Assembly: GCA_031413415.1 (NCBI GenBank)
Contig: JANOET010000026.1
Location: forward strand, 1-19,614
Source of the DNA: UBA668 sp031413415
GTDB taxonomy: Bacteria; Actinomycetota; Acidimicrobiia; Acidimicrobiales; Ilumatobacteraceae
Reading direction: 5' to 3'
Length of the DNA stretch: 19,614 nucleotides
A program made the position numbers and the translations under genes. Numbering within the stretch: position 1 is the stretch's first letter; every line of letters starts with the position of its first letter. The notes beneath the pieces are model-generated. The model was not told the origin of the DNA and made no database searches. It saw only the letters and a list, made by a program, of their open reading frames with translations. This document shows, in pieces, positions 14,934 to 19,614 of the stretch.

Positions 14934-15305
14934 CCAAGGCCCACGTCGCCCTGCTGCGCGGCATCAACGTCGGCGGCCGCAATCCGGTCCCGATGGCCGA
15001 CCTGCGTGAGACGCTGGAGGACGACATCGAAGCCGTGCTCGAGCTTCGGCACTCAGCCCGGCACCTACCACTCCGACGTCATGGTGTTGAAGGCGCCGCT
15101 CACCAGTGCGGAGGTGATGAAGGTCCTCTCGCTGAAGCCCGAGGTCGATCGCGCCTGGCCGGGCAAGGGTGTCGTCTACTTCGACCGGTTGAGCGCTCGG
15201 CGCACCGAGAGTCGCCTGTCGAAGATCATGGGCACGCCGGAGTACCGGTCGATGACCGTTCGCACCTGGAACACCACGACGAAGCTCGTCGAACTGCTCG
15301 GATAA
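14930..15305 (+). pseudogene. Decayed DUF1697-family gene
   Basis: The sequence first reads TKAHVALLRGINVGGRNPVP-MADLRETLED, the DUF1697 N-terminus, in one frame and then, after about position 15045, GTQPGTYHSDVMVLKAPLTS ... SKIMGTPEYRSMTVRTWNTT, the DUF1697 C-terminus, in the next frame. An intact family member has about 175-185 residues; here only about 125 codons remain. The block with GYxxVxTYIQSGNV is absent, as is a segment between IEAVLE and FGTQPG, so at least two internal deletions plus a frame change have occurred. The initiation codon is also gone or is a CTG (14930) overlapping the sufB TGA; the intact gene probably began with an ATGA overlap. The reading is inactive unless the assembly is wrong here. 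Confidence 0.8.
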
Positions 15306-15374
15306 CCTGACCCCACCAAGGCGCTCCACAAGCGCGGCGGTCAGGCCCCGGGTAGCTGTCACTACGCCGGGGCC
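15306..15374 (+). other. Two overlapping RNA hairpins between the DUF1697 remnant and the methyltransferase gene
   Basis: Hairpin 1 pairs CCTGACC (15306-15312) with GGTCAGG (15339-15345) and has an inner stem GCGCT-ccaca-AGCGC (15321-15335). Hairpin 2 pairs 15344-15351 with 15367-15374 (8 bp), continues after one bulged G with GTAG/CTAC (15352-15355/15362-15365) and has a 6-nt loop. The two share two G residues (15344-15345), so the full forms compete. A TTTT run starts 8 nt after hairpin 2. It may be a terminator for the sufB transcript or an attenuator of the methyltransferase gene; it does not match a riboswitch I can name. Confidence 0.5.
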
Positions 15375-15408
15375 ACTGCCGTTTTCGGACGTGGCACACT
15401 TCGCGTGC

Positions 15409-16185
15409 ATGGAGCAGACGCAGGAGTACGACGACAAGCTGGTCACGTTGCTGGAAGCGTTGTGGGGCGACGGCTACCTGTCGCCCGGGGGCGACGCCGA
15501 GACGGCGATGGTGCTCGAGGGACTCGACCTCCGCAACGCCAGGGTGCTGGACATCGGCAGCGGCACCGGTGGGTGTGCGTTCTTCGTCCGCGCCCAGTAC
15601 GACGTCGCGAGCGTGACGGGCGTCGACGTCGAGGCCGGTGTGGTCGACAAGGCGAACGCGGCGGCCGCAGATCGGGGCGTCGCCGACTCCGTGCGGTTCG
15701 TCGCCGTCGAGCCCGGTCCGCTTCCATTCGCCGACGGCAGCTTCGACGCCGTCTTCAGCAAGGACTCGATCGTGCACATCGACGACAAGCACGCTCTCGC
15801 GTCCGAGATCGCGCGGGTGCTCATCCCCGGCGGGGTGTTCGCGTGCAGCGACTGGATGAAGGGCGATGACCTGCCGAAGTCGGCCGAATTGCTCGCCTAC
15901 GAGGCCTTGGAAGGCCTCGGATTCAGGCTGGCGTCACCCGACGTCCACTTCGCCGCGTTGCGTGCGGCAGGCTTCGAGCGGATCACCTACGTCGACCGCA
16001 CGCCCTGGCTGGCGGCCAAGACCCGCGCCGAGCTCGACGAGCTCGATGGCCCGCTGCGCGCCCGGCTCACCGCCGAGCTGGGCGCCGAGTTCCTCGAGCA
16101 CGAGCTCGATGTCTGGCGTGCCCTCTGCGTCGTCACCGAGTCCGGCGAACTCGGCGCCGGCCACTTCCGAGCCACCCGCCCCTGA
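15409..16185 (+). CDS. SAM-dependent methyltransferase (phosphoethanolamine/sarcosine N-methyltransferase-like)
   Basis: 258 aa class I methyltransferase. Motif I is VLDIGSGTGG (residues 46-55), motif II is the GVDVE acidic strand near 70-74, and motif post-II/III includes LPFADGSFDAVFSKDSIVHI. The preceding GYLSPGG (22-28) resembles the W/FGEGFLSPGG segment of phosphoethanolamine and glycine/sarcosine/dimethylglycine N-methyltransferases, so an amine acceptor is likely, although not proved. The ATG at 15409 is chosen; an in-frame GTG at 15391 would add six residues. It is preceded by the paired hairpins described separately and followed by a 335-nt region without a gene. No betaine or choline genes are adjacent. 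Confidence 0.85.
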   Translation: MEQTQEYDDKLVTLLEALWGDGYLSPGGDAETAMVLEGLDLRNARVLDIGSGTGGCAFFVRAQYDVASVTGVDVEAGVVDKANAAAADRGVADSVRFVAVEPGPLPFADGSFDAVFSKDSIVHIDDKHALASEIARVLIPGGVFACSDWMKGDDLPKSAELLAYEALEGLGFRLASPDVHFAALRAAGFERITYVDRTPWLAAKTRAELDELDGPLRARLTAELGAEFLEHELDVWRALCVVTESGELGAGHFRATRP

Positions 16186-16520
16186 GCACGTCAACCCGCC
16201 CAGATCGGCAGATGTGGCGCTCGGGTTGGGCGCGATTCGTCCCGATACTGGGAGCACTCGCACCCAGGGGCGCGGAGTGACCCAGATTTGAGAGGTATCG
16301 CGCCCGTGGGCGCGAAACATCCCGGCGCGTCACGGGAGCGCCGAGTGCCCGGTCTGGGCGCCGGGTACAAGGGCGAGTACGACCGACTGCGCCGAGGGTT
16401 CCTCTGGGGAGTGTGACGCTGAACCGGGGCGATCCCGTCTCGGAACCCGAGACGATCGAGCCCCAGAAGCTGATTTGGAACGATTCCGCCCCAGAAACAG
16501 GGCAGCGGCAGGGCAACGAG
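16186..16520 (+). other. Gene-free 335-nt convergent region rich in palindromes and degenerate repeats
   Basis: No credible coding frame lies here. The stretch holds the short-gap palindrome TCGCGCCC-gt-GGGCGCGA (16298-16315), a strong hairpin (16430-16458), and two diverged copies of a block that runs from GATTTG to GAAACA (16285-16319 and 16472-16499) with a CGCCC core. GGGCGCGA followed by TCCCG also occurs twice (16227-16243 and 16308-16324). It separates the ends of two convergent genes and could hold terminators or a worn intergenic repeat. Confidence 0.5.
16430..16458. terminator. Possible bidirectional terminator hairpin
   Basis: CGTCTCGG-aac-CCGAGACG (16436-16454) is a perfect 8-bp stem with a 3-nt loop, extended by CGAT/ATCG after a two-base CC bulge. 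It lies between the ends of the methyltransferase and serine dehydratase genes. There is no clear T-run on either side, so intrinsic termination is uncertain. Confidence 0.4.
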
Positions 16521-17885
16521 TCAGCAGTCGACGTAGGTGACCGCGAGGCCGCCGAGCGACGTCTCCTTGTACTTGGAGTGCATGTCGCGACCCGTTTCGC
16601 GCATCGTCTCGATCGCCTGATCGAGTGACACCAGGTGCGTTCCGTCGCCGTGCAGCGCCAGTCGCGACGCGTTGATGGCCTTCATCGCCGCCATCGCGTT
16701 GCGTTCGATGCACGGCACCTGGACCAAGCCGCCGATGGGGTCGCACGTGAGGCCGAGATTGTGCTCGAGTGCGATCTCCGAGGCGTTCTCGACCTGGCTC
16801 GGTGTGCCGCCCATCACTTCGGCCAATCCGGCCGCCGCCATGGCGCACGCCGACCCGACCTCCCCCTGGCACCCGACCTCGGCGCCCGAGATGCTGGCGT
16901 TCATCTTGAACAGGGCACCGATCGCCCCGGCGGTCAGCAGGAACCGTACGACGCCGTCGTCGTCGGCGCCCGGGACGAAGTGCATGTAGTAGTGCAGGAC
17001 CGCCGGCACGATGCCAGCGGCGCCGTTCGTGGGCGCGGTGACCACGCGTCCGCCGGCGGCGTTCTCCTCGTTCACCGCGAGCGCATAGAGGTTCACCCAG
17101 TCGAGCGCGGCCAGCGGGTCGACCGAGGGCGTGCCCAGCTTGCGGAGCAGCGCCGCTGCCCGCCGCTGGACGCGCAACCCACCGGGCAGCTCGCCCTCGG
17201 CGCGACAACCGCGGTCGACGCAGTCGCGCATGGCTTTCCAGATGAGCAGCAGTTCGGACCGTATGTCGTCGGCGTTGCGGGCGGTGCGTTCGTTGCTGAA
17301 CTGCACGGAGCTGATCGGGAGATCGCTCGTCGTACACATCGCGACCAATTCGTCGGCCGATCGATAGGGGAACGGCACCGGCGAGCGGTCGCGGTCCAAC
17401 GGGGCATCGAGGTCCGCTTCGTCGACCACGAACCCTCCACCGACGGAGTAGGAGCGGTGGGTGGCCACCGCCTCGTCGTGCTCGTCGAACGCGTCGAACT
17501 GCATGCCGTTGGGGTGGCCCGGCAACACCGTTTCGGCGTGCAACTCGACGTCGGTGCGTCGGTCGAACGCAATGTCGCGCTGGTCGAGCAGCCGGAGGAT
17601 GCCGAGCTCGTGCACGGCCGCGAGCGCGACCGGCACATCGTCGGGGTCGATGAGGTGCGGCTGATGCCCTGCCAGGCCGAGCACCACCGCCGCGACGGTT
17701 CCGTGCCCCTCACCCGTGGCCCCGAGTGACCCGAACAGCTGGACGCGGACGCGGACGACCGCGGAGAGGACGCCGTCGCGTTGCAGTTGCTCGGCGAACT
17801 GACGGGCGGCTCGCATGGGCCCGACCGTGTGCGAACTGGACGGCCCGATGCCGATGCGGAAGAGCTCGAAGACACTGATCGTCAC
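16521..17885 (-). CDS. sdaA: L-serine ammonia-lyase, single-chain, [4Fe-4S]-dependent
   Basis: 454 aa. It converts L-serine to pyruvate and ammonia. The N-terminal domain starts SVFELFRIGIGPSSSHTVGP, the classic signature; the catalytic domain contains the SSVQFSNE and APTNGAAGIVPAVL segments. Cluster ligands are Cys339 (in GAEVGCQGEVGSAC), Cys381 (LTCDPIGG) and Cys392 (VQVPC), with the same mutual spacing as in the Legionella enzyme (343/385/396). The final residue, Cys454, matches the C-terminal Cys that occupies the active site as a built-in inhibitor. The GTG at 17885 has a leaderless -10. The gene is divergent from the small four-Cys gene. Its location between sufB and sufD is notable because its oxygen-sensitive cluster depends on Fe-S assembly; whether that is more than chance is not shown. 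Confidence 0.95.
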   Translation of the reverse strand: MTISVFELFRIGIGPSSSHTVGPMRAARQFAEQLQRDGVLSAVVRVRVQLFGSLGATGEGHGTVAAVVLGLAGHQPHLIDPDDVPVALAAVHELGILRLLDQRDIAFDRRTDVELHAETVLPGHPNGMQFDAFDEHDEAVATHRSYSVGGGFVVDEADLDAPLDRDRSPVPFPYRSADELVAMCTTSDLPISSVQFSNERTARNADDIRSELLLIWKAMRDCVDRGCRAEGELPGGLRVQRRAAALLRKLGTPSVDPLAALDWVNLYALAVNEENAAGGRVVTAPTNGAAGIVPAVLHYYMHFVPGADDDGVVRFLLTAGAIGALFKMNASISGAEVGCQGEVGSACAMAAAGLAEVMGGTPSQVENASEIALEHNLGLTCDPIGGLVQVPCIERNAMAAMKAINASRLALHGDGTHLVSLDQAIETMRETGRDMHSKYKETSLGGLAVTYVDC

Positions 17886-17891
17886 GCGCGG

Positions 17892-17897
17892 AGCGTA
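17892..17897 (-). promoter_or_regulatory. -10 hexamer of leaderless promoter for sdaA
   Basis: On the minus strand TACGCT is followed by 6 nt and the GTG at 17885. On the opposite strand a weaker CAGAAT (17914-17919) is followed by 7 nt and the ATG at 17927, so both divergent genes may start leaderless within 41 nt. Confidence 0.5.
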
Positions 17898-17926
17898 CCG
17901 CCCGCCTCCACGGCAGAATGTCGCCC

Positions 17927-18283
17927 ATGCCCATGCGGATGGACTGTCGTCATTTCGAGAGCCGCACCTACCCGAACGGCGAGACCGTGAGGAAGTGCAA
18001 CCTCGACCTCGCCCCCGAAGCCCCGTGGCGCTGCCCGGCCAACTGCCCGAAGTTCGAGCCGCGGCTCGACGCCGGGTGGACCTACGGCACGATGGTCAGC
18101 CCGAAGACGCCCGATGAACCGCCGGGGCTCGACGACGGCTCTGCTGCGGCGCTGATGGATGAGGCAGAGGACTTCTTGAACTCGGTCGGCCCACAGGTGA
18201 TGGCCGAGGTCGACGCAGAGCGGCGCCTCCAGCAGCAGCAGAGCGGGTGGAAGCGCATCTTCCGCCGCCGCAAGCCTGGGTGA
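17927..18283 (+). CDS. Small four-cysteine protein of unknown function upstream of sufD
   Basis: 118 aa, not recognised as a characterised family. The N-terminal half holds four cysteines, C7 (MDCRHF), C24 (RKCNLD), C36 and C40 (WRCPANCPKFEP), plus His9, a likely metal or Fe-S site. The middle is Pro/Asp-rich, then a helical acidic stretch (ALMDEAEDFLNSVGPQVMAE) leads to a strongly basic end (KRIFRRRKPG). Several in-frame ATGs compete (17918, 17927, 17933, 17939); 17927 is preferred because CAGAAT lies 7 nt before it. The sufD start is 31 nt after its stop and has its own promoter. The position beside sufD and the cysteines suggest a role in iron or sulfur handling, but this is inference. Confidence 0.75.
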   Translation: MPMRMDCRHFESRTYPNGETVRKCNLDLAPEAPWRCPANCPKFEPRLDAGWTYGTMVSPKTPDEPPGLDDGSAAALMDEAEDFLNSVGPQVMAEVDAERRLQQQQSGWKRIFRRRKPG

Positions 18284-18288
18284 TTAGC

Positions 18289-18302
18289 ACTACGGCCGTA
18301 GT
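18289..18302 (+). promoter_or_regulatory. Putative Fe-S regulator operator, copy 2 (sufD)
   Basis: ACTACGGCCGTAGT is a perfect 14-bp palindrome directly abutting the -10 hexamer of sufD, with the last T shared. It is the better copy of the motif ACTAYGNNCGTAGT that also covers the sufB -10 region. Confidence 0.65.
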
Positions 18303-18307
18303 AGAAT
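18302..18307 (+). promoter_or_regulatory. -10 hexamer of leaderless promoter for sufD
   Basis: TAGAAT, the best -10 match in the window, is followed by 7 nt and the GTG at 18315. No convincing -35 element is seen, and the palindromic operator occupies the spacer. Confidence 0.65.
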
Positions 18308-18314
18308 TTATGCC

Positions 18315-19415
18315 GTGACTTCCACGCTGCTCGACGCCGCCGGCCACCTGGGCCGGGCGCAGGTCCCCTCACCCGAGTCCGAAGTGTGGCGCTACAGCCG
18401 CATCGCGGAGCTCGACCTCGCTGCCTACTCACCCTCGGCCACGGCATCGGTGGTGGTGACCGGCGCCGAGGCGCTGAGGCCCGATCCGGCGCTCACCGCC
18501 GATCTGGTGGCATCGATGCCCGTCCACGACGTGTTCGACGAGCTGAGCAACGTCCACGCCCACACCATCGAAATCCACGTGCCGGCCGGCAAGGTGCTCA
18601 CCGAGCCCATCGTCGTCACCCATCACGTCGCCGGCGACGGCAGCGCCACGTTCCCTCGGCTGTTGGTCCACGCCGGCGCCGACAGCGAGTTCACGGTGGT
18701 CGAGCGATTCGAGAGCGACCCCGGCGTGCGTGCGCTCATCGTGCCGCGGCTCGTGCTCCACGCTGCGCAGGCCGCCCGGGTGAGCTACCTGGGCATCAAC
18801 CTGCTGGCCGACACCGTGTGGCAACTGGGTCACCAGCAGGCCACCGGCGAGCGCGACTCCACCACGCTGCTGGCCACGGTTGCGTTGGGTGGCGACTACG
18901 CCCGCGTCCGCACCGATGCGCGCGTCGTGGGCCAGGGCGCCTCCACCAAGCAGGTGGCGCTGTACTACGCCGACGGCAACCAGATGCACGACTTCCGCAC
19001 GTTGCAGGACCACATCGCGCCGCGCACGAACAGCGATCTGCTGTTCAAGGGCGCCGTGCAGGACCATGCGAAGAGCGTCTACACCGGCCTCATCCGCATT
19101 CGCGAAGACGCCAAGGGCTCGCAGGCGTACCAGACGAACCGCAACCTCACCCTCAGCGAAGGCGCCTGGGCCGAGAGCGTGCCGAACCTCGACATCCGCA
19201 CCAACGACGTGAAGTGCAGCCACGCCAGCACGGTGGGCCCCATCGACGACGAGCAGCGCTTCTACCTCGAGAGCCGGGGCATCCCGCCCGAGACCGCCGA
19301 GCGCCTCGTCGTGCTCGGTTTCTTCGACGACGTGCTCGGCGCCCTGCCGGTCGGCGCTCTGCGCGACGATCTGCGGGCCCGGGTGGCCGAGAAGCTGCAG
19401 GGGCGTGTGGCATGA
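18315..19415 (+). CDS. sufD: Fe-S cluster assembly protein SufD
   Basis: 366 aa. It is the partner of SufB in the SufBC2D scaffold. The N-terminus (ESEVWRYSRIAELDL) resembles the helix typical of SufD, the middle is a beta-helix with EIHVPAGKVLTEPIVVTHHV, and the C-terminal core contains QMHDFRTLQDHIAPRTNSDL, YQTNRNLTLSEGAWAESVPNLDI, VKCSHASTVGPIDDEQRFYL (Cys and His of the SufD-SufB interface) and the GFFDDVLGALP ending. The GTG at 18315 is supported by the leaderless promoter. The Rieske gene overlaps its stop by 4 nt (ATGA), as in many actinobacterial suf operons where sufC, sufS and sufU follow. Confidence 0.95.
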   Translation: MTSTLLDAAGHLGRAQVPSPESEVWRYSRIAELDLAAYSPSATASVVVTGAEALRPDPALTADLVASMPVHDVFDELSNVHAHTIEIHVPAGKVLTEPIVVTHHVAGDGSATFPRLLVHAGADSEFTVVERFESDPGVRALIVPRLVLHAAQAARVSYLGINLLADTVWQLGHQQATGERDSTTLLATVALGGDYARVRTDARVVGQGASTKQVALYYADGNQMHDFRTLQDHIAPRTNSDLLFKGAVQDHAKSVYTGLIRIREDAKGSQAYQTNRNLTLSEGAWAESVPNLDIRTNDVKCSHASTVGPIDDEQRFYLESRGIPPETAERLVVLGFFDDVLGALPVGALRDDLRARVAEKLQGRVA

Positions 19416-19614
19416 GTGTTCAGGTCTGCGCGCTCTCAGATCTCGCGCCCGGTAGCGCCACTCGCTTCGACGTCGGCGGTCGCGCCGTCGCCGTCGTCCG
19501 CATCGATGACGACGTGTACGCCATCGGCGACGTCTGCAGTCACGGCGAGGTCTCGCTCAGCGAGGGCGAGGTGTGGTGCGACGAGAAGGAACTCGAGTGC
19601 TGGAAGCACGGCAG
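19412..19614 (+). CDS. Rieske-type [2Fe-2S] protein of the suf operon (truncated by the window end)
   Basis: 67 codons are visible and the gene continues past the right edge. It begins MSVQVCALSDLAPGSATRFD and has the Rieske ligands C42-S-H44 in VCSHGEVSL and C63-W-K-H66 in LECWKHG, a standard non-heme-oxygenase-type Rieske ferredoxin of about 100-110 aa. The ATG overlaps the sufD TGA. In actinobacteria such a gene commonly sits between sufD and sufC; it probably carries electrons during cluster assembly, although the exact role is not settled. Confidence 0.9.
   Translation, partial: MSVQVCALSDLAPGSATRFDVGGRAVAVVRIDDDVYAIGDVCSHGEVSLSEGEVWCDEKELECWKHG

Noticed and set aside
15306..15374. A SAM or SAH riboswitch before the methyltransferase
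   Set aside because: The hairpins do not fit the conserved cores of the SAM-I/IV, SAM-II or SAH classes that I know; only an unnamed structure is claimed.
1..19614. CRISPR arrays, tRNA/rRNA genes, insertion sequences or phage genes
   Set aside because: No regularly spaced direct repeats, cloverleaf-like sequence, transposase motif or terminal inverted repeats were found by reading both strands.

Overview
This 19.6 kb window is chromosomal DNA from a high-GC actinobacterium, most likely of class Acidimicrobiia (Ilumatobacter-like). The clues are codons rich in G/C at third positions, GTG starts, a secreted protein carrying the RLLDTR-type beta repeats common in that class, an actinobacterial SUF layout with a Rieske protein after sufD, and many leaderless promoters with a TAnnnT hexamer 6 to 8 nt before the start codon. 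The organism assignment is inference. I saw no rRNA, tRNA, CRISPR array, insertion sequence or phage gene.

Layout. Positions 1-2819 (+): the tail of an unidentified protein, a multi-pass membrane protein of the LPG-synthase/flippase-like family, a MaoC-type hydratase and a MutY adenine glycosylase. Positions 2827-7783 (-), in transcription order: an epoxide-hydrolase-like alpha/beta hydrolase, a thioredoxin-domain fusion protein, a selenoprotein of the UGSC type whose Sec codon is an in-frame TGA at 5173-5175, and an exported PG-binding/SGNH/beta-repeat protein. The first three are joined by 4-nt GTGA and ATGA overlaps. Positions 7884-9106 (+): a metallo-beta-lactamase-fold hydrolase and a MauE/DoxX-like membrane protein. 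Positions 9108-11129 (-): an oligopeptidase B-type peptidase. Positions 11191-11442 (+): a small ferredoxin whose 3' end overlaps by 114 nt the 3' end of a membrane-anchored zinc metallopeptidase (11329-13419, -).

Positions 13530-19614 hold Fe-S assembly genes. sufB comes first and is followed by a decayed DUF1697 gene, a structured intergenic stretch, a SAM methyltransferase, a gene-free stretch of 335 nt, an L-serine dehydratase on the minus strand, a small four-cysteine protein, sufD, and the start of a Rieske protein cut by the window end. sufB and sufD are therefore about 3.4 kb apart. Each is preceded by the same 14-bp motif, ACTAYGNNCGTAGT, placed on its -10 region, which suggests one regulator controls both.

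The strongest finding is the selenoprotein: the reading frame runs through the TGA, the context is U-G-S-C, and a perfect 8-bp hairpin follows at the spacing expected of a bacterial SECIS. With the coupled thioredoxin-like fusion and hydrolase it looks like one redox unit of unknown function. Six proteins here bind or assemble Fe-S clusters (MutY, ferredoxin, SufB, L-serine dehydratase, SufD, Rieske).
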